Positions 51,511-60,155 of a DNA stretch of 64,000 bases are shown here, piece by piece; position 1 is the first letter of the stretch, and each line of letters starts with the position of its first letter. The position numbers and the translations under genes are program-made. This DNA is from Nocardioides ginsengisegetis. GTDB lineage: Bacteria; Actinomycetota; Actinomycetes; Propionibacteriales; Nocardioidaceae. The notes beneath the pieces were generated by a model. It was not told the origin of the DNA. It searched no databases and saw only the letters and a program-made list of their open reading frames with translations. The DNA is taken from assembly GCF_014138045.1 (NCBI RefSeq), contig NZ_JACGXA010000001.1:3023001-3087000 (forward strand). Direction: 5' to 3'.

Positions 51511-54089
51511 GGACGGCTCCTCGGCGGGCTCACGAAGAAGCGCAGGCCGCTGGCGATCATCAGGCCGGCGAAGCCGACCAGCAGGAGCGCGGGCAGCAGG
51601 CCGCTCGCGACGCGCGACCCGACCGGAGAGGTGGCCGGCATCTCGACCGCAGCGGGCGGCCTCGACGGCGACGCCGACGTGCTCGGTGCGGCCGACGGGA
51701 CGGGGTCGGACGGGATCGTGCCGGGCGCGTCGATCGGGCCGGAGCCGGTGCCTCCGCCGCTGCTCGTCGGCTCCTGGGTCGGGGCCGGCGTCGCCGTCGG
51801 CGGCACCTTCTGGGAGGCCACCTTGGCGGCGACGGCCTGGGCGGAGGCGTACAGCTTGCGGGTCGACCCGCTGTCGCGGATGGGCAGGAAACCGGCGGGC
51901 AGCTCGCCGTTGCCGGAGCCCACTTCCTGGCCCTCGGTGGTCGAGACCTTGATGAACTGGCTGACCTTGGCGGCGTCGGCCTGGTCGAGGTGCTGCAGGC
52001 GGGCGGCGGTGTAGACGACCATCGTGCCGGGGTAGGCCGAGCCCGACTTCTTCACGTCGGCCTGGTCGAGGGCGAACGGGAGGTCGTCCTTCTTCTGGGT
52101 CATCAGGTCGACCGCGGCGGCCAGCGAGGCGTCGTCGGGCTCGACGAACGTGCCCGGCCTGGTCTCGAGGGCGGCCGACCGCAGGCCGTAGCGGTGCACG
52201 TCGCCGAGGCTGACGACGCCGAGCATGAAGCGCGACCCGAACGACTGCCGGTCGATGCGGCCGAGCTTGTACTGCTGGGTGGACTGGTCGAAGTCACAGC
52301 GGGTCTGCACGTTCGGCCACGCGTCGAGGAGCGCCTCGGCGATCTTGCGCAGCGTCGTCACCGGCGCCGCGAGCTGGCTGAAGTAGACGGCCGGGTTCTT
52401 CTGCCGGCAGGTGTTCTCGGTCTCGGGGATGTAGGAGTCGAGCAGCGGCCACTCTGCGGTCGGGACGGTGATGTCCTTGTACGCCGGGTTGACCTTCATC
52501 CCCCACGGGTCGGGCTGGCCGCCGATGAAGGCCATCGCGTCCGGGTCGTGGGCGATGTAGTCGGTCAGCTGCTCGATCACGTCCGAGTCGTTGGACAGCG
52601 AGAGCAGGGCCGCGCCCGCCTCCTGGGAGATCCGGGTCAGCCCGGGATTGAGCTTCTGGAACTCCGGGTCGTTCATGATCCCGAGCGGGTTGCCGCCGAT
52701 GCCGGGGTGGCCGCGACCGAGGTCGGAGCCGAGGTAGGACTCCGTCATCAGCTTGGCGATCAGGCGCGGGTCCAGCTTCAGGTCGTCGTACTCCCCCGCG
52801 TTGTCGGGCTTGTCCATGACGTAGCCGATCGAGAAGCCGGTGACCGCCGTCGGGGCGTAGCCCACGGGGTCGGTGCCGCGCAGGTCGTGCTGGGAGGACA
52901 CCTCGGCGGCGGCGCCGCCCCCGCTCTCCATGAGGTTCCAGCCTGCCTCGTCGGACATCTGGTTGAGCTGGAACTTGAAGCGGTCCTTGCGCAGGCAGTA
53001 CGCCGGCGTCCACTGCAGGGCCGCCTGCGCGAGGAGCTCGGAGCCGTAGAAGCCGGTCGGGGCCCGCGGGTCGAGGATGTCGCAGGCGTCCGGCGGGAGG
53101 CCGAAGCTGATCGGGATCGAGAAGCGGTTCTGCCAGTTCGACGCGGCCCACCAGAGCGACGGCGAGACGGCCTGGTCGACACCATCGTTGGCGAAGTTGC
53201 TCGAGCCCGGTGCGAAGCGACCGCCCTTGCGGCAGGCCTGGTCGGACCCGGTCGAGGGGGACGACGGCTGGTCGCAGGACAGGCCGACGATCGGGATGAC
53301 CTCGATCGTGCACGCGGTCGTGTGGTTGCACCCGAGCGACTCGTTCTCGACGTCGCTGCGAACCTCGAACTGCACCGACCCGGTGCCGTCCTTGTCGGTG
53401 AACGCGGCCAGCTCGGCGGACGGGAAGGCCGCGCCCACCGCGGCCTCCGGCGGCATGTGGGCGGCGTTGCAGGCGGAGAAGACCTCGCCCTTGGCCGACA
53501 CGAAGGGCGTCAGGCGCGTTGAGTAAGGGTTGGTGTCGACGCCGGGGCACTCCTCGGCGCTGGGGAAGGGGTCCAGGCCCGAGACGCGAACCTTGTCCGC
53601 CTCGGCCGCGACCAGGTCGTGGCGCCAGGACGCCTCGCTGTCGGAGCGCGTGATCTGCGAGCGCTGCGCGACCGAGCCGGTCCAGCAGGTCTGCGGGGTC
53701 ACCTGCTTCTTCGCCGGGAGGGACGCGTCGTCGGTGCCGCGGCACTGGAGGATGACGACGGGGTACTCCTGGAGCAGGCCGTTCTCGCCGTAGGGGTTGG
53801 ACGCCCGGCCGCCGCTGGGCTGGGCACCCTTCCAGCTGATCAGGATGCGCTGGCGGCCGCGCAGGTCCTTCGTGTGGTTCGCGCTCACCGTGACCGTGTG
53901 GCTGGGGAACTCGTAGGTCGAGCCGTCGGCGTTGGTGAAGACGCGGGTCAGCGTCTTGGTCGCCGTGAACGAGTCGTCGCCCTTCCGGTCCGCGTGCACG
54001 ATCGTCGGGCCGGCCTCGGCGGGTACGTCGGCGAGCAGGCCGCCGCCGACCAGCGCCAGCAGCAGGCCGGCGACCAGGCGCCTGCTCAT
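51507..54089 (-). CDS. 860-residue exported, C-terminally anchored protein of unknown function
   Basis: A signal peptide (MSRRLVAGLLLALVGGGLLAD) is followed by about 770 extracytoplasmic residues with at least a dozen cysteines, which suggests disulfides. A proline/serine/threonine linker at 755-815 leads to a single membrane segment (SGLLPALLLVGFAGLMIASG) and a short basic end. LPFALDQADVKKSGSAYPG and the following region look like the last lobe of a periplasmic binding protein. The rest I do not recognise. It is coupled to pstS upstream and to the pseudo-sortase downstream. A role in phosphate capture or in presenting PstS is inferred from context only. Confidence 0.7.
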   Translation of the reverse strand: MSRRLVAGLLLALVGGGLLADVPAEAGPTIVHADRKGDDSFTATKTLTRVFTNADGSTYEFPSHTVTVSANHTKDLRGRQRILISWKGAQPSGGRASNPYGENGLLQEYPVVILQCRGTDDASLPAKKQVTPQTCWTGSVAQRSQITRSDSEASWRHDLVAAEADKVRVSGLDPFPSAEECPGVDTNPYSTRLTPFVSAKGEVFSACNAAHMPPEAAVGAAFPSAELAAFTDKDGTGSVQFEVRSDVENESLGCNHTTACTIEVIPIVGLSCDQPSSPSTGSDQACRKGGRFAPGSSNFANDGVDQAVSPSLWWAASNWQNRFSIPISFGLPPDACDILDPRAPTGFYGSELLAQAALQWTPAYCLRKDRFKFQLNQMSDEAGWNLMESGGGAAAEVSSQHDLRGTDPVGYAPTAVTGFSIGYVMDKPDNAGEYDDLKLDPRLIAKLMTESYLGSDLGRGHPGIGGNPLGIMNDPEFQKLNPGLTRISQEAGAALLSLSNDSDVIEQLTDYIAHDPDAMAFIGGQPDPWGMKVNPAYKDITVPTAEWPLLDSYIPETENTCRQKNPAVYFSQLAAPVTTLRKIAEALLDAWPNVQTRCDFDQSTQQYKLGRIDRQSFGSRFMLGVVSLGDVHRYGLRSAALETRPGTFVEPDDASLAAAVDLMTQKKDDLPFALDQADVKKSGSAYPGTMVVYTAARLQHLDQADAAKVSQFIKVSTTEGQEVGSGNGELPAGFLPIRDSGSTRKLYASAQAVAAKVASQKVPPTATPAPTQEPTSSGGGTGSGPIDAPGTIPSDPVPSAAPSTSASPSRPPAAVEMPATSPVGSRVASGLLPALLLVGFAGLMIASGLRFFVSPPRSRP

Positions 54090-55714
54090 CGGCCACCGAG
54101 CCGGTTGGCGTTGCGCCGGCGGCCGAGGGCCGCGACGTAGAGACCGGGCAGGAGGATCAGCGCGATCAGCTCGAGCACCGCGAGCAGCCCGAAGGTGTTG
54201 GTGTCGGCCGGGCGGGAGGAGACGAGCTCGGTCGGGTTGGCGTAGATCGCGCCGGCCGAGGTGGTCGTGCCGTCGGGCGCACCCACCACGGCACCCGTGA
54301 CCGGGTCGATGGTCGTCGCCCCCGGGTCGGTGCTGCCGGGCGCCTGTCCGACGGAGCCACCTCCGCCGCCCCCGGTCGAGCCGGTCGAGCCGCCGGTCGT
54401 GCCACCCGTCGTACCGCCGCTGTTGTCGTCGGTGGACGGCTGGTTGTTGCCGGTCTCGGTGCCGCAGGGACCCTCGCCCAGCTTGTCGCACGCGGCGGGC
54501 TGGGGCGCGATCGCGGCCAGCTTGTTCTGGTCGAGGTGCTTGCCGTCGAAGGTCGGGTTGTTGCACTGCGTGACGTCGCGGTCGGTGAGGTCGACGTCCG
54601 GGTCGGCCTTCTTGAGCTTGGCGATCTGGTCGAAGCCGGCCTGCACCAGGTTGAGCGGCAGCGGCGAGTAGCCGTAGGGCCCGGCCTTCGTCTGCCCGGC
54701 GCACAGCGAGTAGTACATGAAGTCGGCGAGCGTCTGACGCTTGGCCGTCGTCATCCGCGGGTCGTCGGCGCCGGTCGGGATGATCATGTAGCTGTAGGAC
54801 GAGATCGGGTAGGCCCGCGGGTCCGGGTTGCTGTAGACGCCGTCGAGGATCTGCGTGAGGTAGAGCTGCGAGCTCTTGTCCTGGTTGATGCGTGCCCTGG
54901 TCAGCGCGACAGCCACGTTGTACTGCGTCGGCTCGACGAAGTAGCCGGCCTTGTTGAGGACCTTGACGACCGGATAGTCCTTGTTGACCGGGTAGGAGTA
55001 CTCGACGTACCCGATCGTGCCGTTGCCCGCGAAGCCCGCGATCGTGTTCATCACCTGGTCGGAGCCGGCCTGGCCGATCATCCGGCCCTTGCGGGGGTAG
55101 TACGACGTCAGGCCGGAGCGGCCGAAGTAGGGCCGCCAGATCGACGGGTACATCTTGTCCATCCACGTCGTGAACTGCGCGGTCGTGCCCGAGCCGTCGG
55201 AGCGCACGACCGGCGTGATCGGCAGCGACGGGAACTTGCGACCGTTGTTGTCCCTGGTGATCGCCGGGTCGTCCCAGTTGGTGATCTGGTTGGTGAAGAT
55301 CCTGGAGAGCGTCTCGCCGGACAGGCGGAGGTTGCGGACCAGGTCGTTGCCGATCTTCAGCTGGTAGGTGAAGGCCGTGCCGCCCGCGACGATCGGCAGG
55401 TAGGCGAACTCACGGCCGTTGCTGGTGTCGGCGTTGCCCTGCTCGTCGACGCCCTGGTAGGGGATCTCGGAGATGGCGAAGTCGGTGCTGTCCTGGCTGA
55501 AGTCCTTGCGGCCCTTCGACGAGCCGCCGCCGGTGTAGACGACCTTCATGCCGTTGGCGTCCACGTCGGAGATCCACTGCTGGACGATGAGCTCGGACCA
55601 CGTGGATCCGGTGCCCTCGATCTGGGCGTAGACCGTGGCGCTGGCCGCACCGGGCAGGGTCAGCACGCAGGCCAGGGCGGCCAGCACGGCGGACAGGACA
55701 CGCAACCGGGACAT
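54086..55714 (-). CDS. pstS: Phosphate-binding protein PstS with C-terminal membrane anchor
   Basis: This 542-residue exported protein has a signal peptide ending GAASATVYA and a PstS domain to about 400. QIEGTGSTWSELIVQQW and DGSGTTAQFTTW provide the phosphate-binding serine/threonine loops; YTGGGSSKGRKDF and NGTIGYVEYSYP are also typical. Instead of a lipobox it has a long Ser/Gly/Thr linker (about 430-500) and a C-terminal membrane segment (LLAVLELIALILLPGLYVAAL) with basic tail. Most actinobacterial PstS proteins are lipoproteins, so this anchoring is unusual. It overlaps pstA by one base and the 860-residue gene by ATGA. Confidence 0.92.
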   Translation of the reverse strand: MSRLRVLSAVLAALACVLTLPGAASATVYAQIEGTGSTWSELIVQQWISDVDANGMKVVYTGGGSSKGRKDFSQDSTDFAISEIPYQGVDEQGNADTSNGREFAYLPIVAGGTAFTYQLKIGNDLVRNLRLSGETLSRIFTNQITNWDDPAITRDNNGRKFPSLPITPVVRSDGSGTTAQFTTWMDKMYPSIWRPYFGRSGLTSYYPRKGRMIGQAGSDQVMNTIAGFAGNGTIGYVEYSYPVNKDYPVVKVLNKAGYFVEPTQYNVAVALTRARINQDKSSQLYLTQILDGVYSNPDPRAYPISSYSYMIIPTGADDPRMTTAKRQTLADFMYYSLCAGQTKAGPYGYSPLPLNLVQAGFDQIAKLKKADPDVDLTDRDVTQCNNPTFDGKHLDQNKLAAIAPQPAACDKLGEGPCGTETGNNQPSTDDNSGGTTGGTTGGSTGSTGGGGGGSVGQAPGSTDPGATTIDPVTGAVVGAPDGTTTSAGAIYANPTELVSSRPADTNTFGLLAVLELIALILLPGLYVAALGRRRNANRLGGR

Positions 55715-56889
55715 CAGGAGGCTCGCTTCGGGGTGGGCCGGCGCAGGAGCCGGCGTACGACGGAGGGCTTGGCCGAGCGCGGTCGCGCCAGCAGGCGTGC
55801 GGTGACGAAGAGCAGCAGCACGAGGCCGAGCAGGACGGTGGCGGCCGCGAACGCGCGGGTGATCGCCACCGGCTCGCCGCTGCGGACCGTGGAGTAGATG
55901 AAGAGCGGCAGGGAGTTCATGACGCCGCCGGTGGGGTTCTGGACCATGAACGCCGCGGCGCCGGAGGTGAGCAGCACCGGGCTGGTCTCGCCGACGCCGC
56001 GCGCGACGCCGAGGATGACGGCGGTCGCCAGGCCCGGGCGGGCCGTGGGCAGCACGACGTGCCAGACCGTGCGCCACCGGCTGGCGCCGAGGGCCAGGCT
56101 GGCCTCGCGGAGACCACCGGGGACGACGCGCAGGACGACGTCGGCGGCGCGGGCGATGATCGGCAGCATCATCACGGCGATCGCCAGCGAGGCGGCGAGA
56201 CCGGAGCGGGGATAGCCCAGCGCGACGATGAAGACGGTGTAGACGAACAGGCCGGCCACGATCGAGGGCAGCGCCGTCATCGCCTCGACGATGGTGCGCA
56301 CCACCCTGGCGAAGCGGCCGCCGACCTCGGTCATGAAGACCGCGGTGCCGATGCCCAGCGGCAGCGTGATGAGCAGGCCGATGCCGAGCTCGATGCCCGA
56401 GCCGAGGATGGCGTGCGCGACACCGCCGCGATCGAAGGGGTCCTTCGGGCCGACGCCCGACATGTCGTGCGTGAAGAAGTTGGGGTGCACCAGCGGGCGC
56501 CAGCCGCGCAGCACGACGAAGGCGACGACGCTGACCAGCACCGCCCCGACGATCGCGGCGCCCGCCGTGACGACCGCGCCGGCGACCCGGTCGCGCACCT
56601 CGGTCATCCCGCCCGTCATCGCCGCGGTGACGGCCGTGACGAGCAGGCCCATGACGAACCACGTGACGAGGAACCAGGGCGGGCCGGGCATCGGCACCAG
56701 CCGCTGCGTGATGAGCCACGCCAGCCCGAGGCCCGCGGCCCAGGAGCCGAACAGGGTGAACTTCTCGTCGGGGCTCAGCCGGCCCAGCGAGGTGCGCGGG
56801 ACGGCCGGCGCCGCCGTGGCGTCGTACGTCGGCAGGTGGGTCTGGCCGGCCACCGGGGTGGTCTCGGGCGCGCTCTCGGTCATCGTCAT
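55714..56889 (-). CDS. pstA: Phosphate ABC transporter permease PstA
   Basis: This 391-residue inner-membrane permease has eight or so hydrophobic segments: two near the N-terminus, an external loop (LVHPNFFTHDMSG) and the permease core. The EAA loop that contacts PstB is visible as REASLALGASRWRTVWHVVLPTARPG in outline. TALPSIVAGLFVY is a conserved family segment. An extra 35-residue hydrophilic start precedes the first segment. ATG 56889 lies one base after the pstC stop; ATG 56883 is an alternative. It pairs with PstC to form the phosphate channel. Confidence 0.95.
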   Translation of the reverse strand: MTMTESAPETTPVAGQTHLPTYDATAAPAVPRTSLGRLSPDEKFTLFGSWAAGLGLAWLITQRLVPMPGPPWFLVTWFVMGLLVTAVTAAMTGGMTEVRDRVAGAVVTAGAAIVGAVLVSVVAFVVLRGWRPLVHPNFFTHDMSGVGPKDPFDRGGVAHAILGSGIELGIGLLITLPLGIGTAVFMTEVGGRFARVVRTIVEAMTALPSIVAGLFVYTVFIVALGYPRSGLAASLAIAVMMLPIIARAADVVLRVVPGGLREASLALGASRWRTVWHVVLPTARPGLATAVILGVARGVGETSPVLLTSGAAAFMVQNPTGGVMNSLPLFIYSTVRSGEPVAITRAFAAATVLLGLVLLLFVTARLLARPRSAKPSVVRRLLRRPTPKRAS

Positions 56890-56890
56890 C

Positions 56891-57898
56891 TCAGGCGTCC
56901 GTCCCGGCGCCGGAGCGGCTGCGGTTGACGATGATCGCGGCCACCGTGTTGACGATCAGCGTGATCACGAACAGCACGAAGCCGGCGGCGAGGAGCGCAG
57001 AGAGCTGGGCGGTGCTCGCCTCGCCGAAGCGGCCGGCGATCAGCGAGGACACCGTGACGGTGCCGACCTCGAGGATGCGGGGCTTGATCTCGAAGGCGGG
57101 CGAGACGATGAGGACGACGGCGATGGTCTCGCCGAGCGCGCGGCCCAGGCCGAGCATCGTGCCGCCGATGATGCCGCCGCGGCCGAAGGGCAGGACGACC
57201 GCGCGGATCATGCCCCAGCGGGTCGAGCCGAGCGCGAGGGCGGCTTCCTTCTCACCGGCGGGGGTCTGGGAGAAGACCTGGCGCATGACCGCGCAGGACA
57301 TCGGGAGCACCATCATCGCCACGGCGATGCCGGCGCAGAAGGCGCTGGCGATGTAGCGGCTGGCGTCCCAGACGGCGGCGTCGGGGTCGGCGTGGACCTG
57401 GAAGATCGGGATCCAGCCGAAGTGCTTCTGCAGCCACAGGGCGAACTCCGCCGCGTGCGGCATGATCAGGAAGAAGCCCCACAGGCCGTAGACGATCGAC
57501 GGCACGGCGGCCATCAGGTCGACGAGGCTGACGAGGGTCGACCTGATCGCGGCCGGCGCGTACTCGCTGATGTAGAGCGCGGTGAGCAGGGCCAGCGGGA
57601 AGGCGATCGTCATCGCGACCATCGCGACCTCGACGGTGCCGAGCAGCACCGCGGCGATGCCGAGCGTGTCGGTCTCCGGCTGCCACTGCGTCTCGGTGAA
57701 GAAGCCGAAGCCGTAGCGCTGGAGCGTCGGGTAGGCCTGCCAGGCCAGGAAGAGGCCGACACCCCCGGTGATGACGAGCACCGAGGCGCCCACCGCGCGG
57801 GAGGCGTGTTCGAAGATCGCGTCGGCACCGGTGGCCTTGCGGGAGATCTTGCGGGGGCGCACCTCGAGGGGGGCGTCCGGAGCGTGGAGGGTCGTCAC
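56891..57898 (-). CDS. pstC: Phosphate ABC transporter permease PstC
   Basis: The 335 residues have about six membrane segments. AVPSIVYGLWGFF and the EAA-type loop EAALALGSTRWGMIRAVVLP are diagnostic, followed by GLGRALGETIAVVLI. It forms the channel with PstA. GTG 57898 is the only start near the conserved N-terminus (VTTLHAPDAPLEVRPRK). It is the first gene of the operon, and a PHO-box-like direct repeat lies about 80-100 bases upstream. Having pstC first and pstS third departs from the common pstS-C-A-B order. Confidence 0.95.
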   Translation of the reverse strand: MTTLHAPDAPLEVRPRKISRKATGADAIFEHASRAVGASVLVITGGVGLFLAWQAYPTLQRYGFGFFTETQWQPETDTLGIAAVLLGTVEVAMVAMTIAFPLALLTALYISEYAPAAIRSTLVSLVDLMAAVPSIVYGLWGFFLIMPHAAEFALWLQKHFGWIPIFQVHADPDAAVWDASRYIASAFCAGIAVAMMVLPMSCAVMRQVFSQTPAGEKEAALALGSTRWGMIRAVVLPFGRGGIIGGTMLGLGRALGETIAVVLIVSPAFEIKPRILEVGTVTVSSLIAGRFGEASTAQLSALLAAGFVLFVITLIVNTVAAIIVNRSRSGAGTDA

Positions 57899-57978
57899 CG
57901 TGGGATTTCTGGCCAGGAGGCTCAGCGGGCGCTGAGTCGGCAGAAGTCTCAGGAGGGCGCGGGAACGAGAGATCCCCT

Positions 57979-58000
57979 CACAGGTGAACGAGGAAAGAAC
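57979..58000 (-). promoter_or_regulatory. PHO-box-like direct repeat upstream of pstC
   Basis: On the minus strand two adjacent 11-base units read GTTCTTTCCTC and GTTCACCTGTG. The second matches the Streptomyces PHO-box unit consensus (G-G/T-TCAYYYR-G/C-G) at ten of eleven positions. The tandem 11-base spacing is that bound by PhoP. It lies 81-102 bases before GTG 57898. Confidence 0.65.
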
Positions 58001-58106
58001 GTCAGCACGGCCTTTCTCCAACAGGCCATGCCAACGATCTCGACGTAGCCACTTCGGGCTATGCGAACTATTTCCGGGGTAGTCCGAACCGCCCTCGGGT
58101 GTTCCC

Positions 58107-58523
58107 TCAGCTCGGCTGCGGCTGCGGGTTGGCGTCCCGCTCGGCCTGGCTGCGCAGCACGCAGAACTCGTTGCCGGCCGGGTCCGCGAGGGTCGCCCAG
58201 CCGATGCCGGGGCCCCGGATGTTGCGGTGGTCCTCGACCCAGGCCGCGCCGAGCGCCAGCAGCCGCTCGACCTCCTCGTCGCGGGTGGTCCCGGGCCGCG
58301 GCTGGATGTCGAAGTGGATCCGGTTCTTGACCGTCTTGGTGTCCGGGACCTCGATGAACAGCAGCATGTGACCGGTCTCGGGGTCGCGGATCAGGCACTC
58401 CTCGTGGCCCGGGAGGTTCGGGTCACCCTCGAGATCGACGTACCCCAGGACGGGCTTCCACCACTCCGAGAGCTCGTAGGCGTTGGCGCAGTCGATGGTC
58501 GTGTGCGAGATGAACGAAGTCAT
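58107..58523 (-). CDS. VOC (glyoxalase/bleomycin resistance) superfamily protein
   Basis: The 138-residue protein has the paired beta-alpha-beta-beta-beta units of the vicinal oxygen chelate fold. ISHTTIDCANAYELSEWW starts unit one and RIHFDIQPRPGTTRDEEVERLLALGA unit two in outline; WATLADPAGNEFCVL is the common C-terminal block. Metal-binding residues may be His-8, Glu near 57 and Glu near 122. Substrate unknown. ATG 58523 was chosen because the fold starts directly there. It stands alone, downstream of a repeat-bearing gap. Confidence 0.85.
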   Translation of the reverse strand: MTSFISHTTIDCANAYELSEWWKPVLGYVDLEGDPNLPGHEECLIRDPETGHMLLFIEVPDTKTVKNRIHFDIQPRPGTTRDEEVERLLALGAAWVEDHRNIRGPGIGWATLADPAGNEFCVLRSQAERDANPQPQPS

Positions 58524-58681
58524 GCCGCGCACTCTTCCCAGCCCGGCGGCGCCCTGCAACGGGTTTGGGTGGGGCGGGCGACTCAGCGGGCCGATGTCCG
58601 CGCCCCGCACAGCGTCGGCGGTGAGCCCCGGACCGAACCAGTCGCGGAAACGGTCCAGCAGCCACCGTCCCACCCGCTCGA

Positions 58682-58703
58682 GCCGCACGAAGTGCCCCCT
58701 CGA
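58682..58703 (+). repeat. 22-bp hairpin repeat, copy 1
   Basis: GCCGCACGAAGTGCCCCCTCGA contains GCAC-GAA-GTGC, a 4-bp stem with a 3-base loop. A second copy with two mismatches starts 32 bases later. It lies in the 216-bp gap between the HAD and VOC genes. Confidence 0.6.
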
Positions 58704-58713
58704 CCCCCTCGGA

Positions 58714-58735
58714 GTCGCACGAAGTGCCCTCTCGA
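58714..58735 (+). repeat. 22-bp hairpin repeat, copy 2
   Basis: GTCGCACGAAGTGCCCTCTCGA is the second copy, ending five bases before the HAD stop codon at 58740. It differs from copy 1 at two positions outside the hairpin. It could help terminate the HAD message. Confidence 0.6.
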
Positions 58736-58739
58736 GCCC

Positions 58740-59345
58740 TCAGACGAGGACGCCGTGGGCGGCGAGCCGCTCCCCCAGGACGTCCATGCCCTCGTCGAGG
58801 TGCCAGCACTCGGCGGCGAGGCCGACCTCGCGGGCCGCGGTCACGTTGGCGGCGCTGTCGTCGACGAAGAGGACGGCGGGGGCGGGCACGCCCAGCCGGT
58901 CCAGGGCGGCGCCGAAGAAGGCAGGGTCCGGCTTGGCGGCCCCGATCTCGCAGGAGTAGAACGACTCGTCGAAGAGGTCGTCGTAGCCCAGCTCGGCGCG
59001 CATGTGGGCGGCGCGGCCGGCCTGCTGGTTGGTCGCGAGGTGGACGCCCAGGCCGAGCCCGCGCAGCCGGTGGACGAGCGCGACGGTCCCGGCGACCGGC
59101 TCGATGGTCAGCCAGACGGCGCGGTAGACCTCGTCGGCGGAGGCGGCGACGCCGTACTTCTCGAGCACGGCGGCCAGGACGGCCGCGAAGCCGTCGCCGC
59201 CGGCGAGCAGGTCACGTTCGTGTGCGGTGACGTCGGCGAAGAAGGTCGCGGCGTCGTCACCGACGTACGCCGCGGCGGCCTCGACCCAGCCGACGGGATG
59301 GCGTTGCAGCACCCCATCGGCGTCGAGCAGGACGTGGCCGACCAC
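58740..59345 (-). CDS. HAD-superfamily hydrolase
   Basis: This 201-residue protein shows all four HAD motifs: DADGVL with the nucleophile aspartate, TNQQ, the lysine in AAKPDPAFF, and FVDDSAAN. The cap is a small helical bundle (type C1), as in phosphoglycolate phosphatase- and epoxide-hydrolase-like enzymes. It is a phosphatase of unknown substrate. GTG 59345 lies two bases after the phosphatase gene upstream, so they are probably cotranscribed. Confidence 0.87.
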   Translation of the reverse strand: MVGHVLLDADGVLQRHPVGWVEAAAAYVGDDAATFFADVTAHERDLLAGGDGFAAVLAAVLEKYGVAASADEVYRAVWLTIEPVAGTVALVHRLRGLGLGVHLATNQQAGRAAHMRAELGYDDLFDESFYSCEIGAAKPDPAFFGAALDRLGVPAPAVLFVDDSAANVTAAREVGLAAECWHLDEGMDVLGERLAAHGVLV

Positions 59346-59347
59346 GG

Positions 59348-60130
59348 TCAGGCCTCCGTGCCGTGCTCCTTGACGAAGGCGACGATCCGCTCGGCGAGCT
59401 CGGGGCGGCACACGATGAGGTCCGGGAGGTAGACGTCCTCCTGGTTGTAGCGCAGCGGGGTGCCGTCGACACGGGAGGTGAAGAGACCGGCGGCCGCGGC
59501 GACCGCGACGGGGGCGGCGGAGTCCCATTCGTACTGGCCGCCGGCGTGCACGTAGGCGTCGGTGACGTCGCGGACGACCGACATCATCTTCACGCCGGCC
59601 GACCCCATCGGGACCAGCTCGGCACCGATCTCCTCGGCGAGCGCGTTGACGAAGGCTGGCGGGCGGCTGCGGGAGACCGCGATACGCGGCCGCTCCGAGG
59701 TGCGCGGCGGGACGACCGGGACCTGCCCGGTGTTGAAGGTCTCCCCCAGCGCCGGCTGCGCGACGGCACCGACGGTCAGCTCGCCGTCCTGCCACAGGGC
59801 GACGTGCACGGCCCAGTCGTCGCGCGGCGGCTCGGAGAACTCGCGGGTGCCGTCGAGCGGGTCGACGATCCAGACGCGGCTGGCCTCGAGGCGGGCCTTG
59901 TCGTCCTTGCCCTCCTCCGACAGCACGGCGTCGCCCGGCCGGTGCTCGGCGAGCAGGGCCATGAGGAGGTCGTGGGCGGCGGCGTCGCCGGCGTCCTTGA
60001 GCTCCTTGCCCTCCAGGCCCTCGGTGCGGACCTCGAGGAGGCGGCGGCCCGCGGCCTCGGCCAGCCAGGTGGCGAGGACGTGGTCGTCGGTGGCGGCTGC
60101 AGCGGGCGGGGTGCCGGGATCGAAAGTCAC
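59348..60130 (-). CDS. cysQ: Inositol monophosphatase / 3'(2'),5'-bisphosphate nucleotidase family protein
   Basis: The 260-residue, magnesium-dependent phosphatase has the family motifs VLSEEGKDD, WIVDPLDGTREF (metal-binding DPxDGT) and the late GGQYEWDSAAPVAVAAAAG (WD-x-AA). The REF following DGT favours the CysQ branch, which removes 3'-phosphoadenosine phosphate, over inositol monophosphatase. GTG 60130 begins the conserved protein. It lies between pth and the HAD gene on the same strand, with 25 bases to pth. Substrate is not certain. Confidence 0.85.
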   Translation of the reverse strand: MTFDPGTPPAAAATDDHVLATWLAEAAGRRLLEVRTEGLEGKELKDAGDAAAHDLLMALLAEHRPGDAVLSEEGKDDKARLEASRVWIVDPLDGTREFSEPPRDDWAVHVALWQDGELTVGAVAQPALGETFNTGQVPVVPPRTSERPRIAVSRSRPPAFVNALAEEIGAELVPMGSAGVKMMSVVRDVTDAYVHAGGQYEWDSAAPVAVAAAAGLFTSRVDGTPLRYNQEDVYLPDLIVCRPELAERIVAFVKEHGTEA

Positions 60131-60155
60131 CCGGTCACCCTAGCGAGCGAGCCGC

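Noticed and set aside
51507..55714. LPxTG-type sorting signals in the anchored PstS and 860-residue proteins
   Set aside because: Both have a C-terminal membrane segment and basic tail, but the preceding sequences (RPADTNTFG and EMPATSPVG) do not match a canonical sorting motif.
58524..58688. N-terminal extension of the VOC protein to 58688
   Set aside because: The extra 55 residues are not part of the VOC fold, and the ATG at 58523 begins directly with the first conserved strand.
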